64,000 nucleotides of DNA, from positions 558,001 through 622,000 of the forward strand of contig NC_021500.1 in assembly GCF_000410515.1 (NCBI RefSeq), in the 5' to 3' direction. Positions within the stretch are counted from its first letter, which is position 1, and every line of letters begins with the position of its first letter. Source of the stretch: Enterobacter sp. R4-368. Lineage in GTDB: Bacteria; Pseudomonadota; Gammaproteobacteria; Enterobacterales; Enterobacteriaceae. The notes under the pieces were generated by a model. It made no database searches, had not been told where the DNA came from, and saw only the letters and a program-made list of their open reading frames with translations. Position numbers and translations under genes: made by a program. Shown here piece by piece: positions 46,278 through 53,445 of this stretch.

Positions 46278-47282
46278 ATGCCAGATAACACCAGGATAAT
46301 GACAACTTCACGACACACCCCTGCCCGCCACCGCGTAGTCGCGCTGGCCTATGATGGGCTTTGCACCTTTGAATTTGGCGTCGCAGTGGAGATTTTCGGT
46401 CTGCCGCGCCCGGAGCTTGGCGATAACTGGTATACGTTTACCGTTGCCGCCGTGGATGAGGGCGAACTGCGCGCCACAGGCGGTATCCGCGTGATGGCGG
46501 CAGGCGGGCTGGAACTGCTTGCGCAAGCGGACACCATTGTGGTTCCGGGCTGGCGCGGTGCCCAGGTGCCTGTTCCGCCTGCATTATGCAGCGCGCTGTA
46601 TCAAGCCTGGCAGCGCGGCTGCCGGGTGATCTCTATCTGTTCCGGGGTGTTTGTGCTGGCGGCGGCCGGGTTGCTTAATGGTCGCAAGGCCACCACCCAC
46701 TGGCGCTATACCGACATGCTGCGGGAAGCCTACCCGGCGATTATCGTGCTGGATGACGCTCTCTATTACGATGAAGGAAATGTGATGACTTCGGCGGGCA
46801 GCGCGGCGGGGATCGATTTATGCCTGCACGTCGTGCGCGAGGACTTTGGTATTGAGGTCGCGAATAATGTCGCCCGGCGGCTGGTGGTGCAGCCGCACCG
46901 GGATGGCTCGCAAACCCAGCAGCTTCAACGCCCGGTCGCCCGCACGCGCGAGAGCCGCCAGTTAGGACAGCTGTTCGATTTCCTTCATCAACATCTGGCA
47001 GGCAGCCACACGGTAGCGTCACTGGCGAAACAAACGGGCATGAGCCCGCGTACGTTTTTACGCCGTTTCGAAGAATCAACAGGAACCACCCCCGCCCGCT
47101 GGATTTTGCAGGAGCGATTACGCCGGGCTGAAGATTTACTCATTCACTCACGGATGAGTATTGAGCTGATTGCCGGGCACAGCGGATTCGCGACTGCGGC
47201 ATCACTGCGCCACCATTTTCAGCAGCAGCGTGGAATATCCCCGGCGGCATACCGCAAAAAATTTAGCGCCGCGGCGAAATAA
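46278..47282 (+). CDS. ftrA: FtrA-like AraC regulator with DJ-1/PfpI domain
   Basis: A 334-residue regulator. The N-terminal class I glutamine-amidotransferase-like (DJ-1/PfpI) domain spans about 15-190 with the nucleophile-elbow sequence VISICSGVFVLAAAG. A C-terminal AraC double helix-turn-helix follows (about 225-330; VASLAKQTGMSPRTFLRRF and IELIAGHSGFATAASLRHHF). The ligand is unknown. An ATG at 46299 is an alternative start. It is divergent from the rhodanese gene and probably controls it. Confidence 0.85.
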   Translation: MPDNTRIMTTSRHTPARHRVVALAYDGLCTFEFGVAVEIFGLPRPELGDNWYTFTVAAVDEGELRATGGIRVMAAGGLELLAQADTIVVPGWRGAQVPVPPALCSALYQAWQRGCRVISICSGVFVLAAAGLLNGRKATTHWRYTDMLREAYPAIIVLDDALYYDEGNVMTSAGSAAGIDLCLHVVREDFGIEVANNVARRLVVQPHRDGSQTQQLQRPVARTRESRQLGQLFDFLHQHLAGSHTVASLAKQTGMSPRTFLRRFEESTGTTPARWILQERLRRAEDLLIHSRMSIELIAGHSGFATAASLRHHFQQQRGISPAAYRKKFSAAAK

Positions 47283-47391
47283 TTCACGCTATTCATCTTT
47301 TATTGAGGTTAAGCAGGCTATTCTTTCTCCATCGCGGCCACCAATTAAGGTAAGAGAGGCAAGTTGGTTAATTAAATGGAGAGTTGACACC

Positions 47392-47484
47392 ATGGCAAAT
47401 ATGCATGTTTTTATCGCAGTACTGGGCATTATTGTTTTTTCCGGGTTCCTTGCTGCTTATTTCAGCCACAAATGGGATGACTAA
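47392..47484 (+). CDS. mgtS: MgtS (YneM), small membrane regulator of Mg2+ transport
   Basis: A 30-residue inner-membrane protein, MANMHVFIAVLGIIV followed by FSGFLAAYFSHKWDD. It matches E. coli MgtS at almost every position. MgtS binds and stabilises the Mg2+ importer MgtA and also PitA when magnesium is low. GGAGAG lies about 9 bases upstream of the ATG. The gene is beside mgrR, as in E. coli, where both belong to the PhoPQ regulon. Confidence 0.93.
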   Translation: MANMHVFIAVLGIIVFSGFLAAYFSHKWDD

Positions 47485-47509
47485 TGATCGCTGATAATCC
47501 CCCGCCGAT

Positions 47510-47548
47510 ATGGCCCCTTGCGAAAACACGTAAGGGGCCATTTCTTTT
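47510..47548 (+). terminator. Intrinsic terminator of mgtS
   Basis: ATGGCCCCTT (47510-47519) pairs with AAGGGGCCAT (47532-47541), followed by a T-rich tail. Confidence 0.85.
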
Positions 47549-47570
47549 TGTACGCTTTGCGCAAACAGAC

Positions 47571-47671
47571 AAAAAAAACCGCCCTTATAAGGCGGCCAAT
47601 GCTTGCATGGATAGATTGCTGTTTTTCTACGCGCTAACTTAAACGACGGGTTAGCGGACTGCCAACCAATC
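47571..47671 (-). ncRNA. mgrR: MgrR small RNA
   Basis: MgrR is an Hfq-dependent sRNA of about 98 nt, activated by PhoP, that represses eptB and affects LPS modification. The minus strand here gives an RNA of about 100 nt starting GATTGGTTGGCAGTCC. It ends in a clear terminator hairpin (CCGCC / GGCGG with eight T residues, plus-strand 47571-47578 A tract). Size, place beside mgtS and orientation fit MgrR. Upstream, TGTTTA followed after 5 bp by a weaker half resembles a PhoP box. Exact ends are inferred. Confidence 0.78.
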
Positions 47672-47728
47672 TAGCATTGCCTTCCTCAATAAAACCTAAA
47701 CAAGTGCTGAACGCGCGGCGCTCGCGTC

Positions 47729-48043
47729 ATGGCTGAAACGGGTTTCATCGAAACGTTTTTCTGCGGGGAGTGCTCTTTTGCTATTGAAATTACAGAAGAT
47801 ATATCTTCCGGCGTATAAAGTTTGTGATAACGTCGGATCACCATTTCACAGACCGGAGGGGTTATCCCCAATATCAAATTTAAATGCCCGGTTTGCAGCA
47901 GCCAGAAGTTTTTATTTACCACATTCTGCCCGGGTCAACGTTTGCCTCATGGGGCCATTTGCTCGGTTTGTGGCGCAAGACTTACAGCCAGATCCTGTAT
48001 ACCTGTTCTACGAAGAAGGCGGTGGCCAAAACAAGTGTTATAG
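47729..48043 (+). pseudogene. Broken zinc-ribbon reading frame
   Basis: One plus-strand frame runs from an ATG at 47729 to a TAG at 48041-48043 and carries three CxxC pairs: FFCGECSF in the first part, then FKCPVCSSQKF and ICSVCGARL, typical of zinc ribbons. It is broken by three in-frame stops within 15 bp (TAA 47816, TGA 47825, TAA 47828). The final stop is directly followed by a plus-strand terminator, as expected for a gene on this strand. I read it as a decayed gene for a small zinc-binding protein; two short separate genes are possible. No family is recognised and no ribosome site is evident. Confidence 0.4.
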
Positions 48044-48068
48044 GAAGGGCCTCATTTGAGGCCCTTTT
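48044..48068 (+). terminator. Intrinsic terminator after the zinc-ribbon frame
   Basis: AAGGGCCTC pairs with GAGGCCCTT across a 4-nt loop and runs into TTTTAATTT. It begins at the stop of the broken frame and lies just past the end of the convergent GvpU-like gene. Confidence 0.8.
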
Positions 48069-48080
48069 AATTTCCTTTAT

Positions 48081-48509
48081 TCAGGCGTTTTTCGCTTTCC
48101 CTAAAGAAAAGCCGCTCACTTTCGCAATATGTACGCGCAATATTGTTCCTTTTACGCTCGTCCAACCGCCATTTCCCGTCATCCACGACGGATCTTTAAT
48201 ATGTAAATAGTTAAGCGGAATATCGTGTCCCTCTTCAACGCGATAATCATTAGCCAGATCATCAAAGAAAAGCGCGATGGAATTTTTCAGCGACGCGTCA
48301 TCCCCCTGAATAGATCGAATCGATTTCGCGGTATATAACGCATATTCCTGGCCGGATACGAGCTCACCCGCCACCACCTGGCCGCCAACAACCAGCGTCA
48401 CCACCATACCCGCGCCGAGATTGGCACAGGAAACCAGATGGGATAAGGCGCTATCCTGAGTGCTCACTGTGGGAGCAGCAGTTTCTGAAACTTCACGTTC
48501 ATTTGCCAT
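48081..48509 (-). CDS. GvpU-like protein
   Basis: A 142-residue soluble protein resembling the GvpU family named after a gas-vesicle accessory gene: GAGMVVTLVVGGQVVAGELVSGQEYALY is the recognisable core, and VKGTILRVHIAKVSGFSLG follows near the end. No gas-vesicle genes are present in the window, so a role in gas vesicles is not implied. A good GGAGG precedes the ATG. A terminator hairpin lies only 23 bp upstream of its start, downstream of a 72-residue gene on the same strand. Function unknown. Confidence 0.6.
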   Translation of the reverse strand: MANEREVSETAAPTVSTQDSALSHLVSCANLGAGMVVTLVVGGQVVAGELVSGQEYALYTAKSIRSIQGDDASLKNSIALFFDDLANDYRVEEGHDIPLNYLHIKDPSWMTGNGGWTSVKGTILRVHIAKVSGFSLGKAKNA

Positions 48510-48531
48510 TTACACCTCCGCGTACCGCATG

Positions 48532-48553
48532 AAAAAACCGCCCGCGGGCGGTT
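48532..48553 (-). terminator. Intrinsic terminator between two small genes
   Basis: On the minus strand the perfect palindrome AACCGCCCGCGGGCGGTT is followed by six T residues. It sits 6 bp after the stop of the 72-residue gene and 23 bp before the start of the GvpU-like gene. Confidence 0.88.
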
Positions 48554-48558
48554 GTTGA

Positions 48559-48777
48559 TCAATAGAATTTCCGGATGGCTTGTTCAGTTTCCTGCTGGCT
48601 GACCAGGTCAGAAAATCGGGCAACGAGGAAGGTTTCTCCGTCAAGCTCCCAGGGTTCAATTGGGATTTCAAGAAAAGAGCTTTGCTCATTTTTAAACGTG
48701 ACCGATTTTGCATTATCTTCCACGGTCACGTTTTCAACCTTACCACCGGCGCGTATTACCACTACATTTTTGGTCAT
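48559..48777 (-). CDS. Uncharacterised 72-residue protein
   Basis: A small acidic protein starting MTKNVVVIRAGGKVENVTVE and ending QQETEQAIRKFY. It has no signal peptide or membrane segment; predicted to be beta-rich in its first 50 residues. GAGGTAAC is a good ribosome site. I do not recognise a family. It lies upstream of the GvpU-like gene on the same strand with a terminator between, so the two may be one unit with partial readthrough or two separate units. Confidence 0.65.
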   Translation of the reverse strand: MTKNVVVIRAGGKVENVTVEDNAKSVTFKNEQSSFLEIPIEPWELDGETFLVARFSDLVSQQETEQAIRKFY

Positions 48778-49220
48778 GTCGGTTACCTCAGTTGCTTAAA
48801 TAGCACTCGACATTAGCACAGCCACTTTCTCAATGCCTGCGTAATGCCACAGAATGTTAAGCCGTAAAATCAGGTTCTTTAATTTGGCTTAATGAGAGGG
48901 ATAACGCTATGCCAGGAAGTGTGAACCAGCCCGCAATTTAATAAATGAAGTGGGTAAAAACAGGGATTTGAACCGTGGTGATTTAAGAAAAACGCCAGAG
49001 GCCTTTAAGAAAAAAAGCCTCTGGCGATACAGATTTCGGTGATGCCGGGTGCCTCCCGGTGAGTCTGCTCCAGCCCGCAGAACTCGCTTTCACCCCAAAA
49101 AGGTATGACTGGTAGCCCCTCCGCGCAGGGGGATTCATCACCACGTTCACGTTATTTGCCGGGCAAATTCAGGTCAATGCTCTGGCGGGTTATGTAAGTT
49201 TTTAAAGCAATTTTCTTGCG
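48778..49220. other. 443-bp intergenic region with several hairpins
   Basis: No convincing gene is seen. It contains a 10-bp perfect inverted repeat CGCCAGAGGC / GCCTCTGGCG (48993-49002 and 49017-49026), a GCCGGGTGCCTCCCGGTG hairpin near 49043, a GCCCCTCC...GGGGG stem near 49115 and the 15-bp palindrome ATTTGCCGGGCAAAT (49154-49168). A minus-strand frame of about 50 codons (from MNPPARRGYQ) runs through the first three. The density of structure suggests an RNA or a repetitive element, not coding sequence. Confidence 0.5.
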
Positions 49221-51266
49221 CTATTCACTCAATCCCCGGTTTTTCAGCATCGGTTCGATCTCAGGATCGTGACCGCGCCACTGGCGGTAAAGTGCGGCAA
49301 GATCTTCGCTGTTACCACGGGATAAAATCGCTTCACGGAACTTCTGCCCGTTTTCACGCGTTAACCCGCCCTGCTCCACAAACCACTGGTAACCATCGTC
49401 TGCCAGCATTTGTGTCCACAGATAAGCGTAATAACCCGCCGCATAACCGCCGCCGAAAATATGGGCAAAATAACTGCTGCGATACCGCGGCGGAACCGCT
49501 GCCACATCGAGATGCTCTTTGCGCAGCGCTTGTGCCTCAAAACTCTCCACATCGTTTACGTTCTCACCATCTGCCAGCGCATGCCAGTTCATATCCAGCA
49601 GCGCTGCGCTCAACAGTTCGGTCATGTCGTAACCTTTATTAAACTGCGTGGCGCGTAACATCGTCTCGCGAAGTAGCTCCGGCATCGGCTCGCCGCTTTG
49701 GTAGTGGCGGGCATAGCGGGTAAACACCTGCGGCTGGCTGGCCCAGTGCTCATTGATTTGCGACGGGAACTCGACAAAATCACGCGGCGTATTGGTGCCG
49801 GAGAGGCTGGCGTAGCGCTGGCTGGCGAACAGCCCGTGCAGGGTGTGGCCAAATTCATGGAACAGCGTGATAACGTCATCCCACGAAAGCAATGCCGTCT
49901 GCCCGGCTGCGGGTTTCTGGTAATTACAGACGTTGTAAATCACCGGTCGCGTGCCGTTGAGCGTTGACTGCTCGACAAAATTGCCCATCCATGCGCCACC
50001 ACTTTTTGAGTCGCGGGCGAAATAATCACCGTAGAACAGCGCTAATCCGGCACCATCCGCATCAAAAATTTCCCATACGCGAACATCCGGATGATAGACA
50101 GGAATATCAAAACGTTCAGTAAAGCGAAGACCAAACAGCTGGCTCGCGGCCCAAAAAACGCCTTCGGTGAGTACGGTATTGAGCGCAAAGTACGGTTTGA
50201 TTTGTGATTCATCCAGTGAATATTTCGCCAGACGCACCTGCTCGGCATAAAACGCCCAGTCCCAGGCTTGCGCGGTAAAACCGCCCTGTTGCGTATCGAT
50301 AACCTGCTGGATATCAGCCAGCTCACGTTCAGCACGGGCACGCGCGGCGGGCGCGATATTTCGCATGAACTCCAGCGCCGCCTGCGGCGTTGCCGCCATC
50401 TGATCGGCAATCTTCCAGCTGGCAAAATCGGCAAATCCGAGGAGTTTCGCCTGCTGCGCGCGTAACTGCACAAGGCGCAATACAATAGCGCGGGTGTCGT
50501 TGGCATCCCCTTTTTGCGTACGCAACCAGCTCGCGTTAAACAGATTTTCACGCGTCTGGCGATCGCGCAACGCCGCCAGCGCCGGTTGCTGCGTGGTATT
50601 CAACAACGACAACAACCAGCGATTTTCCAGCCCTTTGGCTTTTGCTGCCTCGGCAGCGATGGCAATCTCTTCTGCACTCAGGCCATCAAGCTGATGAGCA
50701 TAATCCACCACCAGCCCACCGGCTTTATCCGCCGCCAGCAGCCGCTGGTTAAACTGGCTCGTCAGGGTGGCTGATTCGGTGTTCAGCGCTTTCAGCGTCG
50801 CTTTGTCCTGCGCACTCAGTGTTGCGCCCGCCAGCATAAAGCGCTGATAGATGGTTTCCACCAGACGTAAAGATTCGGCGTCCAGAGAGAGCGCGTCGCG
50901 CTGCTTCCATACCGCTTCCACGCGGGCAAACAGAGCGTCGTCGAGGTAAATATCGTTCGCCAGTTCAGCAAGCTCGGTAGAAAACGCCTCATCGAGCTGT
51001 TGTAAAAAATCATTGGTATGGGCCGATGTCATGGCAAAAAAGACGCTGGTGACATAGGTGAGCAGCGCACCGCTGCGCTCCAGCGCCAGCAGGGTGTTGT
51101 CGAAATCCGCTGGCGCTGGATTTTGCGTGATAGTGGCGATTTCAGCGCGTTTTTGCCGGACTCCTTCATCAAACGCCGGGCGATAATGCTCCTGATTAAT
51201 AACGTCAAAAGGCGGCGCCTGGTAAGGCAGTGTGCTGGCAGAAAAGAAAGGATTAGTGACCGACAT
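49221..51266 (-). CDS. dcp: Dipeptidyl carboxypeptidase Dcp
   Basis: Dcp is a zinc metallopeptidase of the M3 family that removes C-terminal dipeptides. The product has 681 residues, the E. coli length. The zinc motif is TLFHEFGHTLHGLF (HExxH plus the distal glutamate further on). The start is set at 51266, where AGGAG precedes MSVTNPFFSAS; the upstream 27 codons are not family-like. No signal peptide is visible, so it is likely cytoplasmic. It is divergent from ydfG. Confidence 0.96.
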   Translation of the reverse strand: MSVTNPFFSASTLPYQAPPFDVINQEHYRPAFDEGVRQKRAEIATITQNPAPADFDNTLLALERSGALLTYVTSVFFAMTSAHTNDFLQQLDEAFSTELAELANDIYLDDALFARVEAVWKQRDALSLDAESLRLVETIYQRFMLAGATLSAQDKATLKALNTESATLTSQFNQRLLAADKAGGLVVDYAHQLDGLSAEEIAIAAEAAKAKGLENRWLLSLLNTTQQPALAALRDRQTRENLFNASWLRTQKGDANDTRAIVLRLVQLRAQQAKLLGFADFASWKIADQMAATPQAALEFMRNIAPAARARAERELADIQQVIDTQQGGFTAQAWDWAFYAEQVRLAKYSLDESQIKPYFALNTVLTEGVFWAASQLFGLRFTERFDIPVYHPDVRVWEIFDADGAGLALFYGDYFARDSKSGGAWMGNFVEQSTLNGTRPVIYNVCNYQKPAAGQTALLSWDDVITLFHEFGHTLHGLFASQRYASLSGTNTPRDFVEFPSQINEHWASQPQVFTRYARHYQSGEPMPELLRETMLRATQFNKGYDMTELLSAALLDMNWHALADGENVNDVESFEAQALRKEHLDVAAVPPRYRSSYFAHIFGGGYAAGYYAYLWTQMLADDGYQWFVEQGGLTRENGQKFREAILSRGNSEDLAALYRQWRGHDPEIEPMLKNRGLSE

Positions 51267-51452
51267 ATTTCGCTCCTGAATGCGGTGATTCTTCTCAGAG
51301 TAGGCATCCGCCGCGCGCATCGCAATCATTTCTCTTCTTTCGCACATGAGCCAGCGTTTTTTGCCACACTGTATGCAGGATAAGTTGTGTTACCGCTATA
51401 AAGCGGTGCATGCTATGTCACTACACCACAAAATGCGTTGAGGAACAGTGAG

Positions 51453-52202
51453 ATGATTATTCTGGTTACCGGGGCAACCGCGGGTTTTGGCGAAGGTATT
51501 ACACGCCGTTTTATTCAGAACGGCCATAAAGTGATTGCCACAGGTCGTCGTCAGGAACGTTTGCAGGAACTGAAGGACGAACTGGGCGATAACCTCTATA
51601 CCGCACAACTGGACGTGCGTAACCGCGCGGCGATTGAAGAGTTTATTTCTGCTCTGCCTGCCGCGTGGCGCGATATTGATGTACTGGTTAACAACGCAGG
51701 CCTGGCGTTGGGTCTGGAACCGGCACATAAAGCGAATGTCGACGACTGGGAAACCATGATCGACACCAATAATAAAGGTCTGGTGTATATGACACGCGCA
51801 GTGCTGCCGGGCATGGTTGAGCGTAATCGCGGCCACATCATCAATATCGGTTCCACCGCCGGTAGCTGGCCCTATGCAGGCGGTAACGTCTATGGCGCGA
51901 GCAAAGCCTTTGTGCGGCAATTCAGCCTGAACTTACGTACCGATCTTAGCGGCACCGCCGTGCGTGTGACCAATATCGAACCGGGCCTGGTGGGCGGCAC
52001 CGAGTTTTCGAATGTGCGCTTTAAAGGCGATGATGCGAAAGCCGGAAAAACTTACGAGAACACCACAGCGCTGACGCCGGAAGACGTTACCGAAGCGGTG
52101 TGGTGGGTCGCCACGTTGCCGAAGCATGTCAATATTAATACCCTTGAAATGATGCCAGTCAGCCAGACATATGCTGGTCTTAGCGTCCACCGCGAAGGGT
52201 AA
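51453..52202 (+). CDS. ydfG: YdfG, NADP-dependent 3-hydroxy acid dehydrogenase
   Basis: A 249-residue short-chain dehydrogenase. The cofactor motif is VTGATAGFGEGI, the NNAG strand is present, and the catalytic Tyr-Lys is in YGASKAFVRQF with Ser in INIGSTAG. E. coli YdfG oxidises L-allo-threonine and L-serine and reduces malonic semialdehyde (RutE pathway). The start at 51453 follows GAGGAAC and gives MIILVTGATAG. Divergent from dcp as in E. coli. Confidence 0.95.
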   Translation: MIILVTGATAGFGEGITRRFIQNGHKVIATGRRQERLQELKDELGDNLYTAQLDVRNRAAIEEFISALPAAWRDIDVLVNNAGLALGLEPAHKANVDDWETMIDTNNKGLVYMTRAVLPGMVERNRGHIINIGSTAGSWPYAGGNVYGASKAFVRQFSLNLRTDLSGTAVRVTNIEPGLVGGTEFSNVRFKGDDAKAGKTYENTTALTPEDVTEAVWWVATLPKHVNINTLEMMPVSQTYAGLSVHREG

Positions 52203-52291
52203 TTTCCGCGCCCGGCCTGCGGGCCGGGTATGGGATGTACGGTAAATTAATGGTATGGTAGACAGGTTAACCCCTTAAAAAGTAAGAGCGA

Positions 52292-52978
52292 ATGGCCGCT
52301 GAAACGCAACTCAACCCTACACAGCCCGTCAATCAACAGATTTACCGCATCTTACGGCGGGACATCGTCCATTGTCTGATCCCACCGGGCACGCCGCTGT
52401 CTGAAAAAGAGGTGTCGGTGCGCTTTGACGTGTCACGCCAGCCAGTACGCGAAGCTTTTATTAAGCTTGCTGAAAACGGCCTGATCCAAATCCGCCCGCA
52501 ACGCGGTAGCTACGTCAATAAGATCTCCATGACGCAGGTGCGTAACGGCTGCTTCGTTCGCCAGGCCATTGAATGCGCCGTCGCCCGCCGCGCCGCAACG
52601 ATGATTGATGACAGCGCCTGTTATCAGCTGGAGCAAAACCTTAATCAGCAGCGCACTGCGATTGAGCGTAAACAACTGAATGACTTTTTCGAGCTGGATG
52701 ATAATTTCCACCAGAAGCTGGCGCTCATCGCCGACTGCCAGTTAGCGTGGGACACTATCGAAAATATTAAAGCGACCATCGACCGCGTGCGCTATATGAG
52801 CCTTGATCATGTTTCGCCGCCGGAGATGCTGTTGCGCCAGCATATGGATATTTTCTCCGCGCTGGAAAAGCGCGATGCTGACGCCGTTGATCGCGCCATG
52901 ACGCTGCATTTGCAGGAAATCAGCGAGTCAGTAAAAACCATTCGCCAGGAAAACCGCGACTGGTTCAGCGAAGAGTAA
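52292..52978 (+). CDS. rspR: GntR-family regulator RspR (YdfH)
   Basis: A 228-residue FadR-subfamily GntR regulator. The N-terminal winged helix contains [30 protein letters not shown], and a C-terminal all-helical FCD ligand domain follows with metal-binding histidines. In E. coli RspR represses rspAB. rspA and rspB are not in this window, but ydfI, a probable sugar-acid dehydrogenase and possible target, lies 3.6 kb away. Length equals E. coli. Confidence 0.92.
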   Translation: MAAETQLNPTQPVNQQIYRILRRDIVHCLIPPGTPLSEKEVSVRFDVSRQPVREAFIKLAENGLIQIRPQRGSYVNKISMTQVRNGCFVRQAIECAVARRAATMIDDSACYQLEQNLNQQRTAIERKQLNDFFELDDNFHQKLALIADCQLAWDTIENIKATIDRVRYMSLDHVSPPEMLLRQHMDIFSALEKRDADAVDRAMTLHLQEISESVKTIRQENRDWFSEE

Positions 52979-53036
52979 TCCTTCCCCCTTCTTATCTCCG
53001 CCAGGTCACATTTTTTTCCGGCAAAAAAGTGTGACT

Positions 53037-53050
53037 TTGATCAAAAACAA
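53037..53050 (+). promoter_or_regulatory. FNR-like site upstream of ydfZ
   Basis: TTGAT-CAAA-AACAA matches the FNR box TTGAT-N4-ATCAA at 9 of 10 positions. E. coli ydfZ is strongly activated by FNR under anaerobic conditions, which supports the call. Confidence 0.6.
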
Positions 53051-53146
53051 AAACTCACTGGCTCAGGGGCGTATTTATAAGGCGTCCATTTCGGGGACAT
53101 CTTCTGCCCCGTTTCGTTTTGCGGATTTCAATAAGGAGAAACCACC

Positions 53147-53350
53147 ATGATGACGTATGATCGTAACCGTAACGCTATCACCACCGGCACGCGCGTGATG
53201 ATTAATGGCACTGGCCGCACCGGCAAAATCGTCGCGATTCACGCCGAGGGGTTAAACCCCGCGCAGGTGCGCCGTAGCAAAACGGTGGAAGTGGAAGGCT
53301 GTGAAGGCAAATTCGAACCGGTTGAACTGATTCGTCTTGGTTTGCACTAA
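53147..53350 (+). CDS. ydfZ: YdfZ, selenium-associated small protein
   Basis: A 67-residue protein equal in length to E. coli YdfZ, starting [21 protein letters not shown]. YdfZ carries selenium in E. coli; the single cysteine in [12 protein letters not shown] is the likely attachment site. AAGGAG is correctly placed. A probable FNR site lies 100 bp upstream and a long terminator hairpin follows. Confidence 0.92.
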   Translation: MMTYDRNRNAITTGTRVMINGTGRTGKIVAIHAEGLNPAQVRRSKTVEVEGCEGKFEPVELIRLGLH

Positions 53351-53372
53351 GCGGTTGAAAAAAGCGTGGTGA

Positions 53373-53437
53373 AAAAAGAATGCCGCCGGTGCGCTGAGTT
53401 TGCAAAAAAACCTCAGCACCCTGCTGGCATTCTTTTT
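53373..53437 (+). terminator. Terminator after ydfZ
   Basis: A 12-bp stem AAAAAGAATGCC / GGCATTCTTTTT encloses a second stem GCTGAG / CTCAGC. T and A tracts at both ends make it usable for the convergent tccC-like gene too. Confidence 0.75.
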
Positions 53438-53445
53438 ATAACATT

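Noticed and set aside
47686..47922. Minus-strand frame of 78 codons opposite the zinc-ribbon frame
   Set aside because: No ribosome site and no recognisable family; its end runs into the region needed for the mgrR promoter. The plus-strand CxxC pattern and terminator fit better, though this is not settled.
48510..48713. Alternative minus-strand frame of 67 codons
   Set aside because: It overlaps the 72-residue gene in another frame and runs through that gene's terminator; the 72-residue frame has the better ribosome site.
48940..48990. Minus-strand GGTTCAAATCCC followed by CCA, like the 3' end of a tRNA
   Set aside because: The T-stem has a mismatch, and no matching acceptor, anticodon arm or D-arm lies upstream, so it is not a tRNA gene and too weak to call an attachment site.
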